A stretch of 64,000 bases of DNA from Streptosporangium amethystogenes (lineage in GTDB: Bacteria > Actinomycetota > Actinomycetes > Streptosporangiales > Streptosporangiaceae): positions 62,001-126,000 of the forward strand of contig NZ_JOEQ01000013.1 of the NCBI RefSeq assembly GCF_000721075.1. The letters run 5' to 3'. How positions within the stretch are numbered: position 1 is the first letter of the stretch; each line of letters begins with the position of its first letter. The position numbers were made by a program, and so were the translations under genes. The notes under the pieces are model-generated. The model did no database searches, was not told the origin of the DNA, and was given only the letters and a program-made list of their open reading frames with translations. Shown in pieces: positions 17,973 through 26,656 of the stretch.

Positions 17973-19961
17973 TCATCTGCTCCGCAGTTGGTGCAGGGTG
18001 TGGCCGGTGGCCCGCTTGAACAGGTATTCGGCCCGTTCGTAGGAGAGCCTGCGGCGGCCGGTCTCGGGACACAGGTCGCCGGGGGCGGGCCGGCGGCCGG
18101 GGCCGGGCCTGCGCTCGGACAGGAACAGCGGGCCGCGACGACGGCCCGCGACGAGCCGGGGGATGAGCTCGGCGGTGCCCGACCGCCAGTGAATCCAGCG
18201 GGACCCCGGTGCTCTGCCGCGCATCCCCGCCAGGTCGAGGTCCTCGACGTTGAGCGCGAGCACCGAGCCGATCCCGGCCGCGCTCTCGTGGAGCATCAGC
18301 CACAGGGCGCGCTCGCGCGGGGCGAGGTCCTGCCGCTCCCACAGCGCCTCGACCCGCGGCGGCTCCATGGGACGGGTGCGCGACCGGGGCTCGGGCCGGC
18401 GACCGATTCCGGCGGCCAGGTCCTCACTCGGCCGGCCCCGGTCCGCGGCCCAGGCGGAGAAGGAGCGGACGGCACCTCGGTGCCTGTTCCACGTCGCGGC
18501 GGCGGCGCTCTCCCAGGCGGCGGCGAAGACCTCGGCGACCTGTCCGGCGGTCACACTCCGCAACGGGATGTCGTCACCGAGATCGCGACGGAGCCGGCTC
18601 ATGGTCTGGCGGTAGGAACGGACGGTCGCGGCGTCCAGGTCGTCACGGGCCAGGAAGGCGTTCGCGGCCTCGGCCAGGGTGACCTCGCTCTCCGGCGTGG
18701 CGGCGTCCGCGCAGGCCGCGGCGCGTTCCAGCAGGATCGTGCGTTCGGGCACGTTGAGAGTGAGCGCCGCGGCCCGTTCGAACTCCCGCCGGGCCTCCTC
18801 GTGGCGACCGAGCCTGACCAGCAGGTCGCCGCGCACGCTGGGCACCCGGTGGTAGTCCTTGAGCGCCGGCTCGGCCACCAGGGTGTCGACGAGCGCCAGC
18901 CCCGCCTCGGGACCGTACGCCATGGCCAGTGCGACCGACCGGTTGAGCTGCACGACCGGGGTGGGCAGCACCCGGACGAGCGTTTCGTAGAGGGCGGCGA
19001 TCTGCGCCCAGTCGGTCTCCTCCGCCGTACGGGCCCGCGCGTGACAGACCGCGATGGCGGCCTGCAGCACGTACGGGCCGAGAGGTCCGCCGGACTGCCT
19101 GGCACGCAGCAGTGCCGTGAAACCGCGGCGGATGAGGAGCTGGTCCCAGCGTCCGCGGTTCTGCTCGTGCAGCGCGACGGGCTCCCCCGACGACCCCGTC
19201 CTGGCGGCCAGCCGGGACGCCTGGAGCTCCATCAGCGCGACCAGTCCGTGTACCTCGGCCTCGCCGGGCGCGAGCCCGGCCAGCAGGCGGCCCAGGCGCA
19301 GCGCCTCCTGGCAGAGGTCCTGGCGCATCCAGCCGTCGCCCGCGCTCGCCGCGTATCCCTCGTTGAACACCAGGTAGACGACCTCGAGAACCGATGACAG
19401 GCGTGCGGCCCGGTCCGGCCCCGTGGGGACCTCGAAGGGGACCCCGAGTTCGGCGAGGGTGCGTTTGGCCCGGACGACGCGCTGCGCGACGGTCGGCTCG
19501 GAGACGAGAAAGGCCCTCGCGATCTCGTCGGTGCGCAGGCCCCCGAGCAGCCGCAACGTCAACGCCACCCGGGACTCGGCGGACAGCGCCGGGTGGCAGG
19601 AGACGAACATCAGGCGCAGGACGTCGTCGCCCACCTCGTCGTCGAGTGCCGCGTCGGTCTCGGCCTCGGTGCCGTCCGGCCGGGTGGCGAGTTCGTGGGC
19701 GAGCTGCTCGTGCCCGCGCTCAAGCCGCTCGCCGCGCCGTAGGTGGTCGATGGCGCGACGTTTTGAAACGGCCATGAGCCAGGCGCCCGGATTATCCGGA
19801 ACGCCCGAGTCGGGCCACCGTTCGAGGGCGGCGAGGAGCGCGTCCTGCGCGAGCTCCTCGGCCAGCCCCACGTCGCCCAGCATCCGGACGAGCCCGGCGA
19901 TGATCCTCGCCGACTCCATCTTCCAGACCTCGTCGACCACGCGATGGGCGTCCCGGGACAT
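17973..19961 (-). CDS. ECF42-type sigma factor fused to a truncated tyrosine recombinase
   Basis: A 662-residue chimera. Residues 1 to about 420 are a complete ECF sigma factor with its TPR-like C-terminal extension (sigma2 region WPDSGVPDNPGAWLMAVSKRRAIDHLRR; sigma4 LRTDEIARAFLVSEPTVAQRVVRAKRTL; then SAVALAMAYGPEAGLALVD-type repeats), as in the ECF42 group paired with DGPF proteins. From about residue 435 it continues in frame into a tyrosine-recombinase core-binding domain (ATVRSYRQTMSRLRRDLGD, NRHRGAVRSFSAWAADRG) and part of a catalytic domain (LYEs-like LMLHESAAGIGSVLALNVEDLDL). It stops at HTLHQLRSR, so the last box with the catalytic Tyr is missing and the recombinase part cannot be active. 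GTG at 19964 is an alternative start. Confidence 0.82.
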   Translation of the reverse strand: MSRDAHRVVDEVWKMESARIIAGLVRMLGDVGLAEELAQDALLAALERWPDSGVPDNPGAWLMAVSKRRAIDHLRRGERLERGHEQLAHELATRPDGTEAETDAALDDEVGDDVLRLMFVSCHPALSAESRVALTLRLLGGLRTDEIARAFLVSEPTVAQRVVRAKRTLAELGVPFEVPTGPDRAARLSSVLEVVYLVFNEGYAASAGDGWMRQDLCQEALRLGRLLAGLAPGEAEVHGLVALMELQASRLAARTGSSGEPVALHEQNRGRWDQLLIRRGFTALLRARQSGGPLGPYVLQAAIAVCHARARTAEETDWAQIAALYETLVRVLPTPVVQLNRSVALAMAYGPEAGLALVDTLVAEPALKDYHRVPSVRGDLLVRLGRHEEARREFERAAALTLNVPERTILLERAAACADAATPESEVTLAEAANAFLARDDLDAATVRSYRQTMSRLRRDLGDDIPLRSVTAGQVAEVFAAAWESAAAATWNRHRGAVRSFSAWAADRGRPSEDLAAGIGRRPEPRSRTRPMEPPRVEALWERQDLAPRERALWLMLHESAAGIGSVLALNVEDLDLAGMRGRAPGSRWIHWRSGTAELIPRLVAGRRRGPLFLSERRPGPGRRPAPGDLCPETGRRRLSYERAEYLFKRATGHTLHQLRSR

Positions 19962-20009
19962 CACGGGCTCGATAACAGCATCCGCCGGGCCGGGTACGCA
20001 AGCGCCCGA

Positions 20010-20342
20010 TCAGTCCTGTGGGCCGAAGACCTGCTGGATGGTGCCCTCACCCTCGCCGATGATCTTCCAGAAGCGCCGGGAGAGCTCGATGGCCTCCTGT
20101 TGCGAGCGCGCCTCGATGAGCGCGAAGCTGACGATGGCCTCCTTCGTCTCGGTGAACGGCCCGTCGGTGACGGTCATCTCGCCACCGGAGGCCGAGACGT
20201 GGAGGCCGGCCGGGTCCAGGCCGCCGGTCGCCAGCAGCACCCCCGCCCGGGTCATCTCCTCGACGAACGCGGCCATCTCCGCGTGGACCGCCTCGCTCGG
20301 GGGTGCCGCGTCGCCGCCCTTGGTGGTCATCAGGAATCGCAT
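20010..20342 (-). CDS. YciI-like DGPF-domain protein, ECF42 partner
   Basis: A 110-residue YCII/DGPF protein: MRFLMTTKGG at the start and the family signature TDGPFTETKE in the middle. DGPF proteins are the usual genomic partners and probable regulatory targets of ECF42 sigma factors; their biochemical role is unclear. ATG 20342 is preferred over 20348 because it leaves 8 bases after the AAGGAG site. It lies 48 bases upstream of the sigma gene in the same direction. A TGTCGA-17-CGAC promoter fits the reported ECF42 pattern (see 20397-20425). Confidence 0.85.
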   Translation of the reverse strand: MRFLMTTKGGDAAPPSEAVHAEMAAFVEEMTRAGVLLATGGLDPAGLHVSASGGEMTVTDGPFTETKEAIVSFALIEARSQQEAIELSRRFWKIIGEGEGTIQQVFGPQD

Positions 20343-20361
20343 CGTCATATCTCCTTCGGGT

Positions 20362-20377
20362 GATCGGAGAACCGATC
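20362..20377. repeat. Small inverted repeat in the yciI leader
   Basis: GATCGG-AGAA-CCGATC, a perfect 6-bp arm with a 4-base loop, between the candidate ECF42 promoter and the yciI start. It could be a leader hairpin or an operator. Confidence 0.4.
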
Positions 20378-20396
20378 CTCGCCGGTTTCCAGCTAC

Positions 20397-20425
20397 GCGT
20401 CGATCGGGGCCGGCGAAAATCGACA
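20397..20425 (-). promoter_or_regulatory. Candidate ECF42 promoter
   Basis: Reading leftward, TGTCGA (20425-20420) is followed by 17 bases and CGACGC (20402-20397). As I recall, ECF42 promoters have TGTCGA at -35 and a CGA/TC motif at -10. It is about 55 bases upstream of the yciI start and would make this sigma factor control its own operon. Confidence 0.55.
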
Positions 20426-20496
20426 TGCCTCGTCTGACCAGGGTGGCGGCCGGATGTGACAGGGAATGCGCACCGCCCGCGCCTTCGCGGGCCGGG

Positions 20497-22782
20497 TCAC
20501 ACCGACGAACCGGCGGCCAGGGAGAAGTAGGCCTCCTCCTCCTGGTCGAAGTGGAGGATCAGGACGGCGTACAGGCCGTAGAGGCAGGCGCGCAGGTCGT
20601 CGAGCTGCTCCGGGCGCGGCCCGCCGGCCTCGATGAGGGCGAGGTGACTTCCCAGGCGTCGTACCAGGCGTTCGATCTCGGCATGCGCCCTGCTCATGGT
20701 CATCACGACCTCCGGGCCGCCCAGCACCTGCCCCATGGCCGGATACAGCCGCTGCTCCTCGGCCCGTTCGTGAGGCAGCAGCCGCTCGGTGAGGAATGCC
20801 TGGACCTCTCGCAGCCGATCGAGTGACGCCTCGGGCGAGACCCTGCCCAGCTCGTCGGCCGTCTCGCGGATCAGTTCCAGGGTCGGCCGCAGCGAGGAGT
20901 GCTCCATCTCGAAGCGGCGCAGCAGGGATTCGGTGGCGGGGTCCATCACCGGCCGGGTTCCCCGGGTGGGACGCAGCGCCCGTAGCGCGTTGAGGATCAC
21001 CGCGATGTCGATGCCCTCCTGCAGCAGGGCACCGGCCGCGGGTGGCAGGGCGCCGGCCGCGGCGGCCACCATGGCCAGCAGCGACAGCGCCATCCCGGTG
21101 GCCGCGCTCTGTACCGCGATGCGCCGGGAGCGGCGGGCGACGTCCATCGCGTCGGCGAGCCGGTCCAGGCGGTCGGTGGTGAGCACCACGTCCGCGGCCT
21201 GGGTGGAGGCGGCGGACCCCCGGGCCCCCATCGCCACTCCGACGTCGGCCGCCGCCAGGGCCGGGGCGTCGTTGATCCCGTCGCCCACCATCACGGTCAC
21301 CGCGCCGGCCGCCTCCCGCCGCACCGCCTCGACCTTGGCCGCGGGGGTCTGCTCGGCGAGCACCCGGTCGATGCCGAGCACTATGCCCACGCTCTCGGCG
21401 ACCTCGGCCCGGTCTCCGGTGAGCATGACCACCCGCTCGATGCCCGCGGTGCGCAGTCGCCGCAGCGTCCGCGCGGCGTCGGCCCGGATGGCGTCGCGGA
21501 GCAGGATCACCCCGGCCGCCCGGCCGTCCAGCGTCACCCAGACGGTCATGGCCCCGTCCAGCGCGGCCCGCGCCCGCTGGATCCGCTCCCACTCCGAAGG
21601 CGAGGAGGTCGTCGCCTTGCCGACCTCGACCAGGTGCCCCTCCACCACCCCCGTGGTGCCGGTGCCCGGCCTCTCCTGGATCTCGGCCGGTTGCGGCAGC
21701 TCGGCGCCGCGCGCACGGGCCGCGTCGACGATCGCGGCGGCGAGCACGTGCGAGGACATCTGGTCCACCGCGGCGGCCAGCCCCAGCACGTCGTCGCTAC
21801 GGACGCCGGGCGCGGCCACGACGTCGATCACCCGGGGCCGGCCGGCGGTCAGCGTCCCGGTCTTGTCCAGGATGAGCGTGCGCGCCTGGCCCAGCCGCTC
21901 CAGTGCTCCACCGCCCTTGACCACCACGCCGTGCCGTGCCGTACGAGACAGCCCGGAGGCGATGGCCGCGGGTGCGGCGAGCAGCAGCGGGCAGGGGGTG
22001 GCGACGACCAGTACCGCGACGGCCCGTACCGGCTGACCGGACAGCAGCCAGGCGGTCGCCGCCAGCAGCAGGGTGACCGGCAGGAACCAGGAGGCGAACC
22101 GGTCGGCGAGCCGTACGACGGGGGCGCTGTCGGTCTCCGTCTGCCGCGCCAGCCGCACCACTCCCGCATAAGCGCTGTCGGCCGCGGTCCGGGTGGCCCG
22201 CAGGTCGAAGGCGGCACCGGCGTTCACCACACCGCTGCGCACCCCCTCCCCCGCGGCGTACTCCACCGGTACCGACTCCCCCGTCAGCGCCGACTCGTCC
22301 AGCAGTGCGAGATCGCCCGCCACCGCGCCGTCGACGGGGACCATCTCCCCGCTGGGGACCAGCAGCAGGTCTCCCGGGCGAACCTGCTCGACCGGTACGA
22401 GGTCCGGCACCCCGTTCTCATAGCGCCGGGCCGAGTGCGGCGCCCGTTCGTACAGGGCGGTCAGGTCGTGGCGGGCCCGGCGCAGAGCGTGCTCCTCCAG
22501 TGCCCGCCCGGTGGCGAGCATCACGCCGATCAGGGCACCGGCGAGGTACTCCCCTACGGCGAGCGCTCCGGCCAGGGCGAGGACGGCGATGGCGTCCACG
22601 CCCATCCGGCCGTTCCGCAGCGCCGACACCACCCATCCCGTCGCGGGCACCAGTGACACGCCGGTGACCACCGCCCACACGATGTCGGCGGCCGTCTCCG
22701 CGCCGGCCAGGCGGAGCGCGAGACCGGCCAGCAGTCCGGCCACGGTGCCCACAAGAAGGGCGATGGTCGATAAACGTCCCAC
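20497..22782 (-). CDS. P1B-5 metal ATPase with C-terminal hemerythrin domain
   Basis: A 761-residue transition-metal pump. The P-type parts are complete: actuator LLDESALTGES, membrane metal motif TPCPLLLAAP, phosphorylation loop DKTGTLTAGRP, and hinge MVGDGINDAPALAAADVGVAMG. TPC in place of CPC/SPC defines the P1B-5 class, whose known members export Ni or Fe and carry a di-iron hemerythrin tail. That tail is here (about residues 620-761) with the His/Glu ligands in MEHSSL, LLPHERAEE, SRAHAEIE and LHFDQEEEAYF. The GTG at 22782 follows AGGAGG by 8 bases. It lies 63 bases downstream of a USP gene and has its own DosR-like box, and it neighbours a nickel hydrogenase, so Ni/Fe homeostasis under low oxygen is likely. 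Confidence 0.9.
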   Translation of the reverse strand: MGRLSTIALLVGTVAGLLAGLALRLAGAETAADIVWAVVTGVSLVPATGWVVSALRNGRMGVDAIAVLALAGALAVGEYLAGALIGVMLATGRALEEHALRRARHDLTALYERAPHSARRYENGVPDLVPVEQVRPGDLLLVPSGEMVPVDGAVAGDLALLDESALTGESVPVEYAAGEGVRSGVVNAGAAFDLRATRTAADSAYAGVVRLARQTETDSAPVVRLADRFASWFLPVTLLLAATAWLLSGQPVRAVAVLVVATPCPLLLAAPAAIASGLSRTARHGVVVKGGGALERLGQARTLILDKTGTLTAGRPRVIDVVAAPGVRSDDVLGLAAAVDQMSSHVLAAAIVDAARARGAELPQPAEIQERPGTGTTGVVEGHLVEVGKATTSSPSEWERIQRARAALDGAMTVWVTLDGRAAGVILLRDAIRADAARTLRRLRTAGIERVVMLTGDRAEVAESVGIVLGIDRVLAEQTPAAKVEAVRREAAGAVTVMVGDGINDAPALAAADVGVAMGARGSAASTQAADVVLTTDRLDRLADAMDVARRSRRIAVQSAATGMALSLLAMVAAAAGALPPAAGALLQEGIDIAVILNALRALRPTRGTRPVMDPATESLLRRFEMEHSSLRPTLELIRETADELGRVSPEASLDRLREVQAFLTERLLPHERAEEQRLYPAMGQVLGGPEVVMTMSRAHAEIERLVRRLGSHLALIEAGGPRPEQLDDLRACLYGLYAVLILHFDQEEEAYFSLAAGSSV

Positions 22783-22815
22783 TTTCCCAGCCTCCTGACG
22801 AGCCGTGCCGGGATC

Positions 22816-22829
22816 AGGACCTTCGGCCG
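22816..22829. promoter_or_regulatory. DosR-like box upstream of the P1B-5 ATPase
   Basis: AGGACCTTCGGCCG keeps the GGAC-N4-GGCC core, nearly the same as the doxX2 box (GGGACCTTCGGCCT). It is 34-47 bases before the ATPase start, inside the 63-base gap after the USP gene. Confidence 0.5.
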
Positions 22830-22845
22830 CCGGACAAGGCGACGA

Positions 22846-23700
22846 TCACGATCCGACCACCGCCACCGGGCAGTGCGCGTGGTGCAGCACGCCGTGGCTG
22901 ATCGATCCCAGCAGGGCCGAGCCGACCCTGCCCATTCCCCGCGAGCCGACGACGACGAGGTCCGCGGCGGCCGAGGCTTCGCAGAGGGCGGCGGCCGGGT
23001 GCCGGCACACCACCGTCTGCTCCACCTCGACCTGCGGGTACCTCTCCCGCCAAGGCGTGAGTGTGTCGGCGGCGACGCTCCGCGCACCGGCGAGGATGTC
23101 CTCGATCAGCGGCGCGTACGCGATGGCACCCGGCCCCATCACGGGCACCTGCCAGGTGTGGATCGCCCGTAGCCGGGCACCGCGCCGGACAGCCTCGGCG
23201 AAGGCGTACCCCAGTGCCGCCGTCGAGTGGGCAGAGCCGTCGAAACCGACGACGACCTGGCCACGGGCCGGCTCCCACGCCCCCCTGACGATGACGATCG
23301 GCGCGGCCACGTGCCCGGCCAGGGCCAGGGAGACCGACCCGAGCAGCAGCCCGGTGAACCCGCCCAGCCCTCGGCTGCCCACCACGATCTGCTCGGCGCC
23401 CTCGGCCTCGCGCCGGAGGATCTCCGTCACCCGGCCCTCTCGCAGCGCGCCCTCCACCTCCAGGTGGGGTGCGCGCCCGCGCGCCACGGCGACCGCGCTC
23501 TCCAGCACCTCCTGGCAGTGCTCGGTCACGGAATCCCGGAAGCCGGGCGGGGTCTGCAGCGGGATGTCGTAGGTCCACGGTTCGCACACGTACACGATCC
23601 GCAGCGCGCACCCGCGCCGTACCGCGTCATCGGCGGCCCAGGCGACCGCGCCCTCCCCGTGGGCCGAGCCGTCCGTGCCAACCACCACCTGCGCCGTCAT
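22846..23700 (-). CDS. Universal stress protein, two domains (USP A)
   Basis: A 284-residue tandem UspA protein. Each half begins with the nucleotide-binding strand (VVVGTDGSAHGEGAVAWAADDAVRRG; VVVGFDGSAHSTAALGYAFAEAVRRG) and ends with the G-2x-G-9x-G(S) ATP-binding loop (VGSRGLGGFTGLLLGS; VGSRGMGRVGSALLGS). Such double-USP proteins are the most abundant class in the mycobacterial DosR regulon and help survival in low oxygen. Divergent from the hydrogenase operon, with shared DosR-type boxes 75-108 bases upstream. Its 5' leader is homologous to that of a USP remnant at 57546-57647. Confidence 0.93.
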   Translation of the reverse strand: MTAQVVVGTDGSAHGEGAVAWAADDAVRRGCALRIVYVCEPWTYDIPLQTPPGFRDSVTEHCQEVLESAVAVARGRAPHLEVEGALREGRVTEILRREAEGAEQIVVGSRGLGGFTGLLLGSVSLALAGHVAAPIVIVRGAWEPARGQVVVGFDGSAHSTAALGYAFAEAVRRGARLRAIHTWQVPVMGPGAIAYAPLIEDILAGARSVAADTLTPWRERYPQVEVEQTVVCRHPAAALCEASAAADLVVVGSRGMGRVGSALLGSISHGVLHHAHCPVAVVGS

Positions 23701-23774
23701 GTCGCCCCCTCGGACTCTCCCTCCATCCGGCCGCGTGGCGGCGTTCCCCGCAGCGGGCCAACGCCCCCTCGCCA

Positions 23775-23788
23775 GGGACTTCCGTCCC
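23775..23788. promoter_or_regulatory. DosR box, USP A/hydrogenase intergenic, first of a tandem pair
   Basis: GGGACTTCCGTCCC: full GGGAC and GTCCC half-sites with a 4-base spacer. It sits 75 bases upstream of USP A and 192 bases upstream of the hydrogenase start, so one site pair may serve both directions. Confidence 0.8.
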
Positions 23789-23794
23789 CTGTCG

Positions 23795-23808
23795 CGGACT
23801 GTTGCCCG
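23795..23808. promoter_or_regulatory. DosR-type box, second of the tandem pair
   Basis: CGGACTGTTGCCCG (GGAC-N4-GCCC), starting 20 bp after the first box, two helical turns, as in tandem DosR boxes. Confidence 0.6.
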
Positions 23809-23881
23809 CGGAATGGGTATTGTTGGTCACAGCAGACCGTGCCGTCTCCCCGGCCCGGCTGGAAAGATCGAAAGATCTTCC

Positions 23882-23895
23882 TGGACCGGCGTCCT
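23882..23895. promoter_or_regulatory. DosR-type box nearer the hydrogenase start
   Basis: TGGACCGGCGTCCT keeps GGAC-N4-GTCC and is 85-98 bases upstream of the hyhB start. It is less symmetrical at the outer positions. Confidence 0.45.
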
Positions 23896-23917
23896 CATCG
23901 TATGACGATCCCCCCAA

Positions 23918-23935
23918 GGTATGGATTTCCATACC
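23918..23935. promoter_or_regulatory. 18-bp palindromic operator before the hydrogenase operon
   Basis: GGTATGGATTTCCATACC has perfect 8-bp arms and a 2-base centre and ends 44 bases before the hyhB start. It is unlike the DosR boxes and suggests a second regulator, perhaps responding to redox state, nickel or metabolite, acting near the transcription start. Confidence 0.65.
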
Positions 23936-23979
23936 GTCAGTGTGTTGCCAAGGAATCAGGGGCAAGAGGGGGACGGCCC

Positions 23980-25053
23980 GTGAACACCGTTGTGATGGAA
24001 TCGCTGGAACCACTCGTCGCCGGACTGCGATCCGACGGCTTCACCGTTGTCGGGCCGACGGTCCGGGACGGCGCCATCCGGTTCGCCGAACTCTCCCACT
24101 CCGCGCAGCTGCCCGCGGGGCGGGGCGACGATCAACAGCCCGGGCACTACCGGCTGACCGAGCGTGGTGACGAACTGATGTTCGGTTTCGCCGCCAGTCC
24201 CGACTCCGCCAAGCGTTACACCCAGCCGCCCCGCCAGGCGCTGTTCCGGATGCGCGGGGCGGAGGTGGAGGAGACCCGGAGCCAGGCGCCCCGCATCGCG
24301 CTGCTGGGCGTGCGCGCCTGCGACCTGGCCGCGATCGCCGTACAGGATCGGGTGTTCCTCGGTGGCAGACATCCCGATCCGGCCTACCGTGAGCGGCGCG
24401 AGGCGCTGTTCCTCATCGCGGTGAACTGCGCGGTGCCCGGGGGCACCTGCTTCTGCGTCTCCATGGGCACAGGACCGAAGGCCACCGCCGGGTTCGACCT
24501 GGCGCTCACCGAACTGAGCGCCCCGCACCGGTTCCTGGTCGAGACGGGAAGCGAGCGGGGCGCGGAGGTCGTCGCGCCGCTCCCGCACCGGCCCGCCACC
24601 GGTGACGACGTCACGGCCGCCGAGGAGGTCTCCCGCGTCGCCGCCACCCGGATGGGCCGCCAGGTGGACACCGACAACATCCAGGAGCGCCTGGCCGAGG
24701 CCCGTGATTCGCCGCGCTGGACCGAGGTCGCCTCCCGCTGCCTGGCGTGCACCAACTGCACGATGGTCTGTCCCACCTGCTTCTGCACCACGGTCGAGGA
24801 CGCCACCGACTTCGGCGGCGGACAGGCGGAGCGGACGGAGGTGTGGGACTCCTGCTTCACGCTGGACTTCTCCGAGGTCGCCGGCTCTCCCGTACGCGGT
24901 TCTGGATCCGCCCGCTACCGGCAGTGGCTGACGCACAAGTTCTCCACCTGGTTCGACCAGTTCGGCGTGTCCGGCTGCGTGGGCTGCGGCAGGTGCATCA
25001 CCTGGTGCCCGACCGGCATCGACGTCACCGAGGAGCTCGGATGCATCCTATGA
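23980..25053 (+). CDS. hyhB: Group 3b [NiFe] hydrogenase, iron-sulfur (beta) subunit
   Basis: A 357-residue subunit with two ferredoxin-type cysteine sets near the C-terminus: [16 protein letters not shown] (third and fourth Cys blocks) and [14 protein letters not shown], giving two [4Fe-4S] clusters. The N-terminal two thirds match the beta subunit of sulfhydrogenases and the related sulfite reductase A. It passes electrons between the small subunit and the flavin subunit. GTG at 23980 follows GAGGGGGAC; a nearby ATG (23995) is an alternative. First gene of a five-gene operon with overlapping or adjacent starts. Confidence 0.9.
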   Translation: MNTVVMESLEPLVAGLRSDGFTVVGPTVRDGAIRFAELSHSAQLPAGRGDDQQPGHYRLTERGDELMFGFAASPDSAKRYTQPPRQALFRMRGAEVEETRSQAPRIALLGVRACDLAAIAVQDRVFLGGRHPDPAYRERREALFLIAVNCAVPGGTCFCVSMGTGPKATAGFDLALTELSAPHRFLVETGSERGAEVVAPLPHRPATGDDVTAAEEVSRVAATRMGRQVDTDNIQERLAEARDSPRWTEVASRCLACTNCTMVCPTCFCTTVEDATDFGGGQAERTEVWDSCFTLDFSEVAGSPVRGSGSARYRQWLTHKFSTWFDQFGVSGCVGCGRCITWCPTGIDVTEELGCIL

Positions 25054-25859
25054 CGCCGGCGCCCTACCGGGTGCGCTCGCGCCGCCCGGACCGGGCCGAC
25101 ACGGTGACCTTGACCCTCGGACCGCTGGAGGGCCCCTGCCCGCCGTTCCTGCCGGGCCAGTTCACGATGATCTACGCCCCCGGTGTCGGGGAGATCCCGA
25201 TCTCGATCAGCGGCCGGGCCCGCACGGGCGGGTACCTGCAGACGATCCGCGCGGTGGGCGCGGTCAGCGGGGCACTGTGCCGGACCAGACCCGGCGATGT
25301 CGTGGGCGTTCGCGGGCCGTACGGCACGGCCTGGGACCTACCGGCCGCGGCGGGTCTGGACGTGGTCGTCGCCGCGGGCGGCCTCGGGCTGGCCGCGCTG
25401 CGGCCGGTCATCCGCGAGCTGGTCGCCCACGGCTCCCGGTACGGCCGGATCAGCGTGATCGTCGGCACCCACACTCCGGCGACCCTGCTCTACCCCGCCG
25501 AGCTGGCCCGCTGGCGCGAGGCCGGTGGCATCGACGTCCAGGTGAGCGTGGATCACCCCGACCGCGCCTGGAAGGGGCCGGTGGGGCTGGTCACCCGGCT
25601 GATCGACCAGATCGTCTTCGATCCTCGCCGCACCTTCGCCTTCGTCTGCGGCCCGGAGGCCATGATGCGGGCGACCGCGGCCAGGCTGGTACGGCGAGGC
25701 GTCCCGGCGCGGCGGGTGGCCCTGTCGGTGGAGCGCAACATGAAGTGCGGCGTCGGCCGCTGCGGCCACTGCCAGCTCGGCCCGCTGCTGACCTGCCTCG
25801 ACGGCCCGGTGCTGAGCTACGAGCGGGCGGCCGGGCTGCTGGCCGCGGCGGAACTGTGA
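25041..25859 (+). CDS. hyhG: Group 3b [NiFe] hydrogenase, FAD/NAD(P)-binding (gamma) subunit
   Basis: A 272-residue ferredoxin-NADP reductase-type protein. Near the N-terminus it has the FAD-binding beta-barrel ([14 protein letters not shown]); the middle holds the pyridine-nucleotide fold ([26 protein letters not shown]); the end holds a [2Fe-2S] site [17 protein letters not shown]. It links hydrogen oxidation to NAD(P). ATG 25041 has a GAGGAG site 5 bases before it; the ATG at 25050, overlapping the previous stop, is an alternative. Confidence 0.9.
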   Translation: MHPMTPAPYRVRSRRPDRADTVTLTLGPLEGPCPPFLPGQFTMIYAPGVGEIPISISGRARTGGYLQTIRAVGAVSGALCRTRPGDVVGVRGPYGTAWDLPAAAGLDVVVAAGGLGLAALRPVIRELVAHGSRYGRISVIVGTHTPATLLYPAELARWREAGGIDVQVSVDHPDRAWKGPVGLVTRLIDQIVFDPRRTFAFVCGPEAMMRATAARLVRRGVPARRVALSVERNMKCGVGRCGHCQLGPLLTCLDGPVLSYERAAGLLAAAEL

Positions 25860-26656
25860 CGGCCCGGCCCGCGGCCACGCGCCGGCGTCCACGGCTGGCG
25901 GTGTGGAAGTTCGCCTCCTGTGACGGCTGCCAGCTCACCGTGCTGGACTGCGAGGACGAACTGCTGGCCATCGCCGCCGAAGTGGAGATCGCCTACTTCC
26001 TGGAGGCCTCCAGCGCGACCGGGCGCGGCCCCTACGACCTGTCACTGGTCGAGGGGTCGATCACCACCCCGGCCGACCTCCGGCGGATCCGGCACGTGCG
26101 CCGGGTGTCGAAACGCCTGGTGACGATCGGCGCCTGCGCGACCGCGGGCGGCATCCAGGCGCTGCGCGACTTCGCCGACGTACGCGAGTTCGCCTCGATC
26201 ATCTACGCCCGGCCCGACTACATCGCCACGCTGGAGCGTTCCACTCCGATCTCCGCCCACGTGCCGGTGGACTTCGAGCTGCGCGGCTGCCCCATCGACG
26301 GCCGGCAGCTGCTGGAGGTCATCTCGGCCTTCCTGGCCGGACGGCGCCCCTGCGTGCCGGCCCACAGCGTCTGCGTGGAATGCAAGGCCCGGGGCAACGT
26401 CTGCGTCATGGTGGCCCACGGCACCCCCTGCCTGGGCCCGGTCACCCAGGCCGGCTGCGGGGCGCTCTGCCCGGCGTTCAACCGGGGCTGCTACGGCTGC
26501 TTCGGACCGATGGAGAGCCCCAACACCCGGGCGCTCAACGCGCAACTGCGCGAGCTCGGCATGAGCACCCCCGAACTGGTGCGCGTCTACCGGACGTTCA
26601 ACGCCACCGAGGAACCCTTCCGCCAGGCGTCCGAGGAGGCCGGAGATGACGCATAA
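25856..26656 (+). CDS. hyhS: Group 3b [NiFe] hydrogenase, small (delta) subunit
   Basis: A 266-residue electron-transfer subunit. The proximal cluster region is [13 protein letters not shown] with later cysteines in IGACATAGG and LRGCPIDG; further Cys clusters ([40 protein letters not shown]) bind two more [4Fe-4S] clusters. It is a soluble type with no twin-arginine signal, as expected for a cytoplasmic group 3b enzyme. GTG at 25856 overlaps the previous stop (GTGA). Confidence 0.92.
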   Translation: MTARPAATRRRPRLAVWKFASCDGCQLTVLDCEDELLAIAAEVEIAYFLEASSATGRGPYDLSLVEGSITTPADLRRIRHVRRVSKRLVTIGACATAGGIQALRDFADVREFASIIYARPDYIATLERSTPISAHVPVDFELRGCPIDGRQLLEVISAFLAGRRPCVPAHSVCVECKARGNVCVMVAHGTPCLGPVTQAGCGALCPAFNRGCYGCFGPMESPNTRALNAQLRELGMSTPELVRVYRTFNATEEPFRQASEEAGDDA

